Below are positions 24,460 through 33,166 of a DNA stretch of 64,000 nt, piece after piece. The first letter of the stretch is position 1. The number at the start of each line of letters is the position of its first letter. The notes beneath the pieces are model-generated. The model did not search any database. It saw only the letters and a program-made list of their open reading frames with translations, and was not told where the DNA came from. The position numbers and the translations under genes are program-made. The stretch comes from Cupriavidus pampae (GTDB lineage: Bacteria; Pseudomonadota; Gammaproteobacteria; Burkholderiales; Burkholderiaceae): the NCBI RefSeq assembly GCF_914271485.1, contig NZ_CAJZAG010000004.1, positions 186,001 to 250,000 of the forward strand. The letters are read 5' to 3'.

Positions 24460-25655
24460 ACCGCGCGTGCCTCCTTGAGCGATGCAATGTCCGTGGCGTC
24501 GTAGCCGAGCTGCGCGAGAATCTCGTCGGTATGCGCGCCCAGTTGCGGCGGTGGCAGGTCTACCGACGGTGCCTCGCCATTGACCTTGAAGCCCGTGCGC
24601 ACGAGCCGGATGTCGCGGCCCACACCGGGCACGTCGGCAAAATGGCCGATCATGCCGCGGTCGCGCACCTGCGGATGCGCGAGCGTGTCGGGCACATCCA
24701 TCACCGGCCCTGCCGGCACACCCGCGTCGTTGAACAACTGCCACCATTCGGTCGCCGACTTGCGCGCGAGCTCGCCTTCGAGCGCCTGCGTGAGCTCGGC
24801 GCGATTGGCCAGACGCGCCTGGCGTTCGGCAAAACGCGGATCGGTGGCGAGGTCGGGCCGCTCGATCACGCGGCACACCGCTTCGAACTGTTCCTGCTTG
24901 TTGGCCGCGATATTGAGCGGGCCGTCACCGGTACGGAACGTGCCCGACGGGCTCGCGGTCATATTCACGTTCCCCATCGGCGACGGATTCTTGCCCGCGA
25001 TCAGATGGTTCGATACCACCCAGCCCATGGTCGCGAGCGTGGCCTCGAGCATCGAGACGTCGAGGAAGTAGCCCTCGGTGCGTTCATGATCGGCCAGCGA
25101 CGCGGCGATCGAGAACGCCGCCGTAATGCCGCCGATCGTGTCCGAGACAGGGTAGCCAACGCGATACGGCGCGGTCTCGGCATCGCCGGTAATGCTCATG
25201 ACGCCGGACATGCCCTGGATGATCTGGTCATACGCGGGCAGATCGGAGAGCGGGCCGTCCTGGCCGAAGCCGGAGATCGCGCAGTAGATCAGGCGCGGAT
25301 TCTCCTTGCGCAGTTCCTCGTAGCCGAGCCCCAGGCGCGTCATCACGCCCGGACGAAAATTCTCGACCACCACGTCGGCACTGCGTACGAGCTTGCGGAA
25401 CACTTCCTTGCCCTGCGCGTGCTTGAAGTTGACGGTGATCGAACGCTTGCCCGGATTCTGCGCGAGGAACGACACGCCCATCAGACGCTTGTTCAGTTCG
25501 GCATCAGCGCCGAGCTGGCGCGCGAGGTCGCCGGTGCCCGGCGTCTCCACCTTGATCACCTCGGCCCCCATGTGCGCGAGCTGGTGGCAGCAGAACGGGC
25601 CGGCCAGCACGTTGGTCAGGTCGAGTACACGGATATTGCGTAGCGGCTTCTGCAT
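24456..25655 (-). CDS. CaiB/BaiF family (class III) CoA-transferase
   Basis: This 399-aa family III CoA-transferase moves CoA between carboxylic acids. Visible family features are the start IRVLDLTNVLAGPFCCHQLAHMGAEVIKVE, VVENFRPGVMTRLGLGYEEL, and the catalytic Asp in SDLPAYDQIIQGMSG. AAGGAGG precedes the ATG at 25655. It is the middle gene of a three-gene operon (Bug receptor, CoA-transferase, citryl-CoA lyase) and would attach CoA to the imported acid before cleavage. The acid is not known; citrate, citramalate or another substituted succinate are options. Confidence 0.9.
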   Translation of the reverse strand: MQKPLRNIRVLDLTNVLAGPFCCHQLAHMGAEVIKVETPGTGDLARQLGADAELNKRLMGVSFLAQNPGKRSITVNFKHAQGKEVFRKLVRSADVVVENFRPGVMTRLGLGYEELRKENPRLIYCAISGFGQDGPLSDLPAYDQIIQGMSGVMSITGDAETAPYRVGYPVSDTIGGITAAFSIAASLADHERTEGYFLDVSMLEATLATMGWVVSNHLIAGKNPSPMGNVNMTASPSGTFRTGDGPLNIAANKQEQFEAVCRVIERPDLATDPRFAERQARLANRAELTQALEGELARKSATEWWQLFNDAGVPAGPVMDVPDTLAHPQVRDRGMIGHFADVPGVGRDIRLVRTGFKVNGEAPSVDLPPPQLGAHTDEILAQLGYDATDIASLKEARAV

Positions 25656-25668
25656 CGAATGGCCCTCC

Positions 25669-26691
25669 TTACTCCACCCGCGCGCCGGACTCGCGCACGA
25701 TCGCGCCCCAGCGCGTGTTCTCGCTCTTGATAAAGGCACCGAGTTCGGGCGCGGTACCACCGCGCGGCTCGCTGCCTTCCTCGCGCAGGCGCGCGATGGT
25801 GTCCGGCTGCTTGAGCTGCTTGTTGACTTCCTCGTTGAGTCGCGCGACCACCTCCGCTGGCGTGCCGGCCGGCGCCACGAGCGCCTTCCAGTCTTCCGCC
25901 TGGAAGCCAGCGAAACCCTGCTCGGCCACGGTCGGCACATTCGGCAGCAGCGCCAGGCGCTTGGGCGACGTCACGGCGATGGCGCGCAGGCGACCGGCCT
26001 TGATCATCGGCAGCGCGATCGGCGGCGTGGCGAAGTAGAAATCGGTCTGACCGCCCATCAGGTCGGTCAGCGCGGGCGATGCGCCCTTGTACGGCACGTG
26101 CAGCGCCTTGAAGCCAGCACGGCGCTGGAACATTTCGCCGGTCAGATGGCCAACCGTGCCAGTGCCGGCCGAGGCCATCGACATCTGTTTGCCCTTGGCC
26201 GCGGCCACGAAGTCGGCCAGCGACTTGAACGGCGCGTCCTGACGCACGATCAGCACCACCGGCTGCGCGGACACCAGCACCACCGGCGTGAAGTCCTTGA
26301 GCGGATCGAACGGGAGCTTCGGGTACAGCGTCGGGTTGATCGCGAGGTTGGCGGTCTGGCCCATGCCGATCGTGTAGCCATCGGGCTTGGCCTTGGCCAC
26401 CGCATCGAGGCCGATATTGCCGCCGGCGCCCGCGCGGTTTTCCACCACCACGGTCCAGTGCGCGGCCGGGGCCACCTTGTCGAAGACGAGGCGCGTCAGC
26501 ACGTCGGTGCCGCCCGCAGGCGGGAACGGCACCACGAGGCGAATCGGCTGGGTCGGATAGCCAGCGGCGATGGCGGACGCGATCGGGGTCAGCAGGCTCG
26601 GGACGGCGAGGGCGGCGAGGGTGGTGCCGGTAAGAGCGCTCAGGCGGCGCAGCGCGGCGCGACGGGGGGCATGAAAGGAGGTGGGGCGCAT
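25669..26691 (-). CDS. Bug-family tripartite tricarboxylate transporter receptor (second)
   Basis: This 340-aa periplasmic Bug protein has a long signal peptide (RRAALRRLSALTGTTLAALAV and onward) ending near IASAIAA, then YPTQPIRLVVPFPPAGGTDVLTRLV and ENRAGAGGNIGLDAVAKAKPDGYTIG. Start at 26691 has GGAGA. It is first in the operon with the CoA-transferase (13-bp gap) and citryl-CoA lyase genes, so its ligand is probably the acid those enzymes handle. A palindrome sits inside the promoter just upstream. Confidence 0.9.
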   Translation of the reverse strand: MRPTSFHAPRRAALRRLSALTGTTLAALAVPSLLTPIASAIAAGYPTQPIRLVVPFPPAGGTDVLTRLVFDKVAPAAHWTVVVENRAGAGGNIGLDAVAKAKPDGYTIGMGQTANLAINPTLYPKLPFDPLKDFTPVVLVSAQPVVLIVRQDAPFKSLADFVAAAKGKQMSMASAGTGTVGHLTGEMFQRRAGFKALHVPYKGASPALTDLMGGQTDFYFATPPIALPMIKAGRLRAIAVTSPKRLALLPNVPTVAEQGFAGFQAEDWKALVAPAGTPAEVVARLNEEVNKQLKQPDTIARLREEGSEPRGGTAPELGAFIKSENTRWGAIVRESGARVE

Positions 26692-26710
26692 GGAATGGTC
26701 TCCGGGAAGC

Positions 26711-26739
26711 ATTATTTTGCGTTCTATAAGATAGAACAA
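26711..26739 (-). promoter_or_regulatory. Promoter with palindromic operator in the spacer, Bug/CoA-transferase operon
   Basis: On the minus strand, TTGTTC (26739-26734) and AATAAT (26716-26711) are spaced by exactly 17 bp. The perfect inverted repeat GTTCTATAAGATAGAAC (26721-26737, arms of 7, spacer 3) overlaps the -35 and spacer, the classic place for a repressor site. Confidence 0.6.
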
Positions 26740-26914
26740 CGATCTTAAAGAAAGAACCAACGCAGGATATGAGCGGAGCTGCCCCGATGTCAAGCGGGGC
26801 AATCTGACCCCGCATCGCCACGCATTCGCGCACATTCCGTTTATCGCCGCGCGCGTCGGACCGTTCCAGTCCACTACAATGGCGCCCCGTCACCTCCCAT
26901 TCTGTTTCTCCCTC

Positions 26915-28165
26915 ATGTCACACGCCTGCGGCCTAGACTTCGGCACGTCCAATTCCACGATGGGCTGGTTGCGCCCCGGTCATCCGGTCCTGCTGCCGCT
27001 CGAGGACGGCAAGTCCACGCTGCCGTCCGTGATCTTCTTCCACGCCGAGGACCCGCTCGTGGCCTACGGCCGCGCCGCGTTGTCGGACTATCTGGCCGGC
27101 TACGAAGGCCGGCTGATGCGTTCGCTCAAGAGCCTGCTGGGCACGTCGATGATGGACGACAGCACCGAGGTCATGGGCCGCGCGATGCCGTTCCGCGACC
27201 TGCTCGCGCATTTCATCGGCGAACTGAAGCGCCGCGGCGAGCAGGCCGCGGGCACCACGTTCACGCAGGCGGTGCTGGGCCGGCCCGTGTTCTTCATCGA
27301 TGAGGACCCGGTGGCCGACAAGCTGGCCGAGGACACGCTCGCGGATATCGCGCGCAAGGCGGGGTTCAAGGACATCGCGTTCCAGTACGAGCCGATTGCG
27401 GCCGCGTTCGATTACGAAGCGGGTATCACGCACGAAGAACTCGTGCTGGTGGCCGATATCGGCGGCGGTACCTCCGACTTCTCGCTGGTGCGGCTATCGC
27501 CCGAGCGCGCCAGGCGTCTGGACCGACATGAGGACATTCTGGCCAATGGCGGTGTGCATATCGGCGGCACCGACTTCGATCGCGCATTGAGTCTGGCGAG
27601 CGCGATGCCGCTGCTCGGGCTTGGCAGCACGCTGCGCAATGGCAAGGAGATGCCGTCGAGCCAGTATTTCGACCTCGCGAGCTGGCATACGATCAACCTC
27701 GTCTACACGCGCAAGGCCTGGTCGGTGGTGATGGACAACTACCGCGATGCGGCCGAAACCGAGAAGCTCGATCGTCTGATCCGGCTGATCAAGGACCGCG
27801 CGGGCCATTGGCTGGCCATTCAGGTGGAAGCGGCGAAGATTGCGTTGTCGGAGAGCGACGAGACCGGCGTGGATCTGGGCCGCATTGCGCCGGACCTCGT
27901 GCTGACGATCACGCGCGACGACTTCGATCAGTCGATCCACAAGCTCGTGACCAAGACGGAAACGGCGGTGCGCAACATGCTGACCGACGCCGGCGTGACG
28001 GGCGACAAGGTGGACACAATCCTGTTCACCGGCGGTTCCAGCAGCGTGCCGATGCTGCGCGAGCGGCTCGCGCATCTGCTGCCGCATGCGCGCCGCGTGG
28101 AAGGCGATCTGTTCGGCGGCATCGGCTCGGGTCTGGCCCGCGATGCCATGCGCAAGTTCGGCTAA
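26915..28165 (+). CDS. YegD-like Hsp70-family ATPase-domain protein
   Basis: This 416-aa protein has an actin-like Hsp70 nucleotide-binding domain: GLDFGTSNST (phosphate 1), VADIGGGTSDFSL (phosphate 2) and ILFTGGSSSVPMLRE (adenosine). The peptide-binding domain of DnaK is missing, which matches the E. coli YegD group of atypical Hsp70 proteins. The ATG at 26915 starts right before the conserved core. Partner and function are unknown. It is divergent from the Bug/CoA-transferase operon. Confidence 0.88.
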   Translation: MSHACGLDFGTSNSTMGWLRPGHPVLLPLEDGKSTLPSVIFFHAEDPLVAYGRAALSDYLAGYEGRLMRSLKSLLGTSMMDDSTEVMGRAMPFRDLLAHFIGELKRRGEQAAGTTFTQAVLGRPVFFIDEDPVADKLAEDTLADIARKAGFKDIAFQYEPIAAAFDYEAGITHEELVLVADIGGGTSDFSLVRLSPERARRLDRHEDILANGGVHIGGTDFDRALSLASAMPLLGLGSTLRNGKEMPSSQYFDLASWHTINLVYTRKAWSVVMDNYRDAAETEKLDRLIRLIKDRAGHWLAIQVEAAKIALSESDETGVDLGRIAPDLVLTITRDDFDQSIHKLVTKTETAVRNMLTDAGVTGDKVDTILFTGGSSSVPMLRERLAHLLPHARRVEGDLFGGIGSGLARDAMRKFG

Positions 28166-28178
28166 GAGGTAGCTGGCT

Positions 28179-28877
28179 TCACCCCCGGCCGCTCTCCCGC
28201 AGGGAGAGCGGAGCGAGAAGCGCAAGGCCGGCCAACTGGCGCGCGCGCGTCAGCGCGGTCTTGGCGGCCGCCGCGTCACGGCCGAGGCGGATCAGACCGC
28301 CGAGTTCCCACGGTGCTTTGAGCAGACCAAGCAAGATGGCACGGATATCGGTGCTGCCATCGGCAGCCATGCCCGCCACCGCAAGCGGCGGCACCGGACG
28401 TTCGGCCGGATCGACCACTACGCGCAGCGCCGCGAATGGCAGGCCATGATCAATTGCCGCACGCGCGGCAATATGCGATTCCATATCGACGGCCAGCGCG
28501 CCGCGCAGCCCATGCAACGTAGCCTTGTCCGCCACCGTGGTGACGGCTGCGTCCACACCCGCGATCAACCCTGACATCGCATGCGGCAGGGCGCCGCGCA
28601 ATGCGTCCTGCCAGCGCGTATCGCACGGCAGCAGCACGTCGCCATCCTGCACGCCCGCGGCAACGATCACCGTTCCGGGCGCCAGTTGCGGCGCGAGTCC
28701 ACCGGCCACGCCGATGCTGATCACGCCGTCCCATACCCGCTCGCGCCCCAGCACTTCAGCCAGTGTGGTTTCCAGCGCGCGGTCGCGAAAGCCATGCAGC
28801 GTGGCAACGCCCGGCCCTGCGGCGATGCGGGATTCGAACGTCATCCCGCTGACCGCCAGCACGGTGGCTTCCGCCAT
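28179..28877 (-). CDS. hpnG: Hopanoid-associated phosphorylase HpnG
   Basis: This 232-aa nucleoside-phosphorylase-fold protein is expected to remove adenine from adenosylhopane to give ribosylhopane. The glycine-rich ISIGVAGGLAPQLAPGTVIVA and LAVDMESHIAARAA motifs match purine phosphorylases, with the Met-Glu pair binding ribose. It lies 3 bp after shc on the same strand, the usual hopanoid order. The last residues (PLSLRESGRG) are coded by a palindromic repeat hairpin at 28189-28211, an apparent C-terminal extension. Confidence 0.88.
   Translation of the reverse strand: MAEATVLAVSGMTFESRIAAGPGVATLHGFRDRALETTLAEVLGRERVWDGVISIGVAGGLAPQLAPGTVIVAAGVQDGDVLLPCDTRWQDALRGALPHAMSGLIAGVDAAVTTVADKATLHGLRGALAVDMESHIAARAAIDHGLPFAALRVVVDPAERPVPPLAVAGMAADGSTDIRAILLGLLKAPWELGGLIRLGRDAAAAKTALTRARQLAGLALLAPLSLRESGRG
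28189..28211. repeat. CCGCTCTCCC hairpin at the hpnG 3' end
   Basis: Perfect 10-bp arms CCGCTCTCCC / GGGAGAGCGG with a 3-nt loop, related to the stems at 19081-19165. It lies inside the 3' end of hpnG and may end both hpnG and yegD-like transcripts. Confidence 0.65.
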
Positions 28878-28880
28878 CGG

Positions 28881-30896
28881 TCACATACCCCAGGTCAGCG
28901 CGCGATTGCCTTCGCGCTGAAGATTGCGGAAACGCGCGATCGCCCACAGCGGGAAGAAGCGTGCATAGCCGTGATAGCGCAGATAGAACACGCGCGGGAA
29001 GCCGACCGCCGTGAAGCGCGCCTCATCCCACAAGCCGTGCGCGGCCTGCGTGCGCAGCAGATAGTCGACGCCGCGCGCCACGGCCGGATGGTTGCCCTTG
29101 CCGGCTGCCATCAGCCCCAGCAAGGCCCAGGCGGTCTGCGACGCAACGCTCTGCGCGTGCTCGTGGCCCGTGTACTCGAGCTTGTAGCTCTCGCCACCCT
29201 CGCCCCAGCCGCCATCATCGTTCTGGATGCCGATCAGCCATGCGGCCGCGCGCTGCATCTCGGGCGCATCGGCGCCGATGCCGGCCGCGTTCAACGCGCA
29301 CAGTGCGCTCCACGTACCGTAGATAAAGTTGGTGCCCCAGCGGCCATACCAGCTGCCGTTGGCTTCCTGTTCGTCGAGCAGATAGCGCAGCGCACGCGCC
29401 GCCGGCTCGCTGGTCGCGGGCATCTCGCCGATCTGGCACAGCATGGACAGGCAGCGCGCCGAAACGTCGGCGGTGGGCGGATCCAGTAGCGCGCCGTGAT
29501 CGGCGAACGGAATGTTGTTCAGATACAGGTGCGTGTTCTCGGGCTCGAATGCACCCCAGCCACCATTGCTGCTCTGCATGCCGACTACCCATTCGCGGGC
29601 ACGTGCCACCGCCTCGTCGTAGCGCGGCTTGCCTTCTACTACCTTGTCGGCGCGATCCATGGCCACGGCCACCACTGCGGTGTCGTCGACATCGGGGTAA
29701 TGCGCGTTCCGGTACTGGAAGGCCCAACCACCCGGGCGTACGTTGGGACGGCGCACCGCCCAGTCACCGATCAGGTCCAGCTCCTGCAGCGGCACCAGCC
29801 AGTCGAGACCGCGCGCGGCAGCCGCGACCGCGCGGGGCTCGCGCGCTTCCAGCAGCGCGTGGGCCGCCAGCGAGGTGTCCCACACTGGCGACAGGCACGG
29901 CTGGCAGTAGGCTTCGTCCGCGGCTTCGTCGATCACCAGCAGCTTGTCGATCGACTTGCGCGCGATGGCACGATTGGGATCGTCGGCCGGCACGCCGAGC
30001 ACGTCGAACATCATCACCGAGTTGGCCATGGCCGGGAAGATCGCGCCCAGGCCATCCTCTCCATTCAGGCGCTCCACCGTAAAGGTGCGCGCGCGTTCGA
30101 TCGCACGCTTGCGCGCGCTGCGCGGGAACAGCGGTTCGGCGCGACGAATCACGCCGTCCAGCGCGCTGAAGACCGTGAACCAGAGCCGGCTCTGATGCGG
30201 TGCCTTGCCCGGCAGGCCCAGTGTGCGCGCGGGCTTGAGGAACAGTTCGTCGATACCGATCTGGCGCGGATTGCGCGCGCGCGGGCGCAGGCTGTTTAGC
30301 ACCAGCAGCGGCACGATCACCGTGCGCGCCCAGTACGAGACCTTCGACAGATGGAACGGGAACCACTCCGGCAGAAGCATGATTTCCACCGGCATCATCG
30401 GCACCGCGCGCCACGGCATGACGCCGAACAACGCGAGCAGCGTGCGCGTGAAGACGTTGCTGGACTCGGCACCCCCCAGCGCGTGAATGGCCTTGCGCGC
30501 GCGCACCATATGCTCGGCGTGGACATCGTCGCCGATCATCTTCAGTGCGAAGTACGCCTTGACGGAAGCACTCACGTCGGCGGCGCCGTCATGGAACAGC
30601 GGCCAGCCGCCGTCGGCACTCTGGATGCGGCGCAGGTAGCGGCCGATGCGGCGTTCGAGTTCGAGGTCGGCGGTCTCGCCGAGGTAATGCACCATCAGCA
30701 CGTACTCGGCCGGAATCGTCGCGTCGGCTTCCAGCTGGTAGACCCAGTGACCATCCGCCTGCTGCTGGTCCAGCAGTGCATCGACGGCGCTGGCGATGCC
30801 AGCGTCGAGCGGGTCCGGCAGCGCGGAGGGAAGGGACACGCCGGGCTTCGGTGGCGACGCGGTAACGGGACGGGAAGACAATGCAGCTTGGTTCAT
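28881..30896 (-). CDS. shc: Squalene-hopene cyclase
   Basis: This 671-aa membrane-associated cyclase converts squalene to hopene and diplopterol. The catalytic acid motif DVDD is at 402-405 (YPDVDDTAVVAVAMDRA). Several QW repeats are present, for example ADGHWVYQLEAD, QSADGGWPLFHD and QNDDGGWGEGGESY. Length is normal (630-720 aa). It is followed by hpnG and preceded by hpnD. Hopanoids stabilise the outer membrane. The start at 30896 has no strong ribosome site. Confidence 0.96.
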   Translation of the reverse strand: MNQAALSSRPVTASPPKPGVSLPSALPDPLDAGIASAVDALLDQQQADGHWVYQLEADATIPAEYVLMVHYLGETADLELERRIGRYLRRIQSADGGWPLFHDGAADVSASVKAYFALKMIGDDVHAEHMVRARKAIHALGGAESSNVFTRTLLALFGVMPWRAVPMMPVEIMLLPEWFPFHLSKVSYWARTVIVPLLVLNSLRPRARNPRQIGIDELFLKPARTLGLPGKAPHQSRLWFTVFSALDGVIRRAEPLFPRSARKRAIERARTFTVERLNGEDGLGAIFPAMANSVMMFDVLGVPADDPNRAIARKSIDKLLVIDEAADEAYCQPCLSPVWDTSLAAHALLEAREPRAVAAAARGLDWLVPLQELDLIGDWAVRRPNVRPGGWAFQYRNAHYPDVDDTAVVAVAMDRADKVVEGKPRYDEAVARAREWVVGMQSSNGGWGAFEPENTHLYLNNIPFADHGALLDPPTADVSARCLSMLCQIGEMPATSEPAARALRYLLDEQEANGSWYGRWGTNFIYGTWSALCALNAAGIGADAPEMQRAAAWLIGIQNDDGGWGEGGESYKLEYTGHEHAQSVASQTAWALLGLMAAGKGNHPAVARGVDYLLRTQAAHGLWDEARFTAVGFPRVFYLRYHGYARFFPLWAIARFRNLQREGNRALTWGM

Positions 30897-31017
30897 CTAT
30901 TCGGGGGCGGTCACACGATGGACATGCGGTAAGGCGATGATCGCGATTACCGCGTCGGCCGCCGAGGGCGACCCATCTCATCTGCGATCTGTAATCTGTA
31001 TCTAATGGTTTCTGTGG

Positions 31018-31869
31018 TCAGAACAGGGTGTGGCGCAACAGGATCCACACGAGTCGCGCCTTGGGCACGCGCACACGCGTGCGCGGCGGGCGCCATCCGC
31101 GCGCCAGCAGGCGCGTCAGGATGCCGTGGTACACATCGAACATGATGCGCGGCGAGCGCACCAGCTTCGAGGGGCAGCGCGCCATGATCTTGGCCGATGC
31201 ATCGTAATGCGTCTGGGCCTCGCGTGCGATCGCGATGCACACGCGGTCGATATTCGGATGATCGATGACCGCGTGCGGCGTGCCGAGCGGAATATCCGCG
31301 GCGGCCAGGCCTTCAGCCGGCAGATAGAGCCGATTGATGGCCGCGTCCTCGTCGAGGTCGCGCAGGATATTCGTCAACTGCAGCGCGCGGCCCAAATGGT
31401 ACGCGAGCTCGATGCCCGGCGCTTCCTCGAGGCCGAACACGCGCACCGCCAGGCGGCCCACGGCGCTGGCCACGCGGTCGCAGTACAGATCGAGCGTCTG
31501 CGCGGGCGGCGCCTGGATATCGGCGACCACGTCCATGGTCATGCCGTCGATCACGTCCAGGAAGTCCTGTTGCTTGAGCTGGAACGCGCGGATCTGCACA
31601 TCGAGCGCGCGCAGCCGTGCGGGCGCGCTGCCCGCATAGCAGGCGGCGAGATCTGTACGCCATTGCTGAAGCGCGTCCAGCCGTTCCTGCTCGGGGGCAT
31701 CGCCGTCGTCCGCAATGTCATCCACCGCACGGCAGAACGCGTAGATCTCGAACATGGCCTGCCGCTGCGAAGGCGGCAGAATGCGCAGCGCCGTATGGAA
31801 CGAGCTGCCGGATGATGCGGCGGGTCCTGTGATGGGGCCGCCAGGCGTTGCGATGTCTGTACCGGCCAC
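31018..31869 (-). CDS. hpnD: Presqualene diphosphate synthase HpnD
   Basis: This squalene/phytoene-synthase-fold protein of about 283 aa joins two farnesyl diphosphates. The two aspartate motifs are DDIADD (about 50-55) and DLDEDAAINRLYLP, which bind Mg-diphosphate. GTG 31869 is preferred because AGGAAA lies 5 nt upstream; GTG 31884 is an alternative. In the HpnCDE route HpnD makes presqualene diphosphate; hpnC and hpnE are not in this window. It lies 121 bp upstream of shc on the same strand. Confidence 0.9.
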   Translation of the reverse strand: MAGTDIATPGGPITGPAASSGSSFHTALRILPPSQRQAMFEIYAFCRAVDDIADDGDAPEQERLDALQQWRTDLAACYAGSAPARLRALDVQIRAFQLKQQDFLDVIDGMTMDVVADIQAPPAQTLDLYCDRVASAVGRLAVRVFGLEEAPGIELAYHLGRALQLTNILRDLDEDAAINRLYLPAEGLAAADIPLGTPHAVIDHPNIDRVCIAIAREAQTHYDASAKIMARCPSKLVRSPRIMFDVYHGILTRLLARGWRPPRTRVRVPKARLVWILLRHTLF

Positions 31870-32036
31870 TGATTTCCTCGGCACGCTAATGGGGTTGCCG
31901 CAAGGACGGCGCTGGATTTTTGAGTCGGGCGATTATAGCAACTTCACCGAAGGGGTGCCTTTGTGGCGGGGCGGCCATATCGGGCGCGGGGCGCGTCGCG
32001 AGGCAGCGCCGAAAGAAAACGGCTACCCAAACAAAA

Positions 32037-32059
32037 AGGCCCCGCGATTCGCGGGGCCT
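32037..32059 (-). terminator. Rho-independent terminator of the cold-shock gene
   Basis: Perfect 10-bp arms AGGCCCCGCG / CGCGGGGCCT with a 3-nt loop. On the minus strand it is followed by Ts (A-run 32033-32037), 36 nt after the cold-shock stop. Confidence 0.88.
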
Positions 32060-32094
32060 CTTCTACAATTTTGGCCGAGATAGACAGACCGGTA

Positions 32095-32298
32095 TCACAC
32101 TGCCTGGATCTTCGTAGCCTGTTCGCCCTTCTGGCCCATGGCCTTCACGTAGCGAACCTTCTGGCCTTCCTTCAACGACTTGAAGCCATTGCCCTCGATC
32201 GCGGAGAAATGGGCGAACAAATCATTGCCACCCGCATCGGGGGTGATGAAGCCGAAGCCCTTCGCGTCGTTGAACCACTTGACAGTACCGGTTTCCAT
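32095..32298 (-). CDS. Cold-shock domain protein (CspA family)
   Basis: This 67-aa nucleic-acid-binding beta-barrel shows the RNA-binding motifs KGFGFITP (RNP1) and DLFAHFSAI (RNP2) after TVKWFNDA. Start at 32298 has AGGA upstream and gives the standard length. It acts as an RNA chaperone; whether it is cold-induced cannot be told. A hairpin lies 62 bp upstream of the ATG at 32360-32381, perhaps in the 5' leader. Confidence 0.95.
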   Translation of the reverse strand: METGTVKWFNDAKGFGFITPDAGGNDLFAHFSAIEGNGFKSLKEGQKVRYVKAMGQKGEQATKIQAV

Positions 32299-32359
32299 GT
32301 TCCTATCCAACCTTGAATTTCAGATGAGCGTGATTGCCCGGATTGCATGAGTCATCAAA

Positions 32360-32381
32360 CGGGCTGTCTTCTAACAGCCCG
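32360..32381. repeat. Hairpin in the csp leader region
   Basis: Perfect 8-bp arms CGGGCTGT / ACAGCCCG with a 6-nt loop. It could be part of a structured cold-shock 5' leader or an old terminator. No T-run is evident. Confidence 0.4.
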
Positions 32382-33166
32382 GCTTATGAGCCTGGCGTGG
32401 ACCGAGGCTCGGCCGAAGCGGTCAAAAAACTGCACAAAGAACGGTGGCGAAAATCGCCGTGAACGACTCGCTTGCGGGAATCATTCTGCCGGTTTTTTCC
32501 GACGTGTCAATCCACCAAACCCCTTGGCGAACACGAAAGTCGTTTACGTCTGCAAAGGACAGATATAAAGATTATTGACTTCGAATCGGTTTTTGTCTGA
32601 CATCGCAGCCATTAAATCAGTGGTAGGTTACCTCTCGTTTCGATATATGAAATTCGTACATAAGAGTAGACGGTCGATAAGCAAAAGTAAGTGAGGGCAG
32701 ATGCAGGACTCATCCTTCTTTACTCCTTCTTTCTTACTCCTTATGGACTATGGCCTTGGTCACGGCATGCCGTGACAATGGGCTCACGACAAGGCAGAAA
32801 GCCGCAACACCAGTTTTTCGCGCCGCTGGCACCCGCCCGACTGGCGCTTTCGAAGTAACCGGGGAACATCATGCAAGTCACGCAAAACCGGGGGGCATAG
32901 CGCTCGCCGCGACCTTGATTGGACTATTCCGTCCACATTCCAGTTACTTCGACGTTGTTGTCGTGGCACGCCAAATGGCCAGCCACAATTTTTGACAATC
33001 TGTTTGAAACGAATGGCCTAGCATCCTGCCTGCTTGCGCCACGGCCGTTTTCCGGTACCGTGTCGCCCAAGCCGGCATCGAGCAGGGTCAGCGCAAAGTG
33101 AATCTCCGCAACGGGGCGGGCATTCATAGCGCGATGCCGTAACAGAAAGAAGAAGCGGAACCGCCA
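32382..33166. promoter_or_regulatory. Long AT-rich leader upstream of pelA
   Basis: About 785 bp carry no convincing gene. Positions 32540-32760 are clearly AT-rich compared with the rest of the window. TTTACG (32543-32548) and TATAAA (32564-32569), spaced by 15 bp, could be a promoter. A perfect 18-bp palindrome, GTCACGGCATGCCGTGAC, lies at 32759-32776, and AACCGGGG is repeated at 32857 and 32886. A regulated pel promoter, perhaps silenced by H-NS, is a likely occupant. I looked for a GEMM-type c-di-GMP riboswitch and did not find its conserved core. Confidence 0.45.

Noticed and set aside
32760..32930. Possible GEMM (c-di-GMP) riboswitch before pelA
   Set aside because: Fragments such as TCACG and GGCAGAAAGCC recall the class, but the conserved core order and the GNRA tetraloop receptor could not be matched. 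A covariance search would decide.
32750..32995. Small plus-strand frame of 81 aa upstream of pelA
   Set aside because: No ribosome site, no recognisable domain and a start just before the palindrome; better explained as part of the pel leader.
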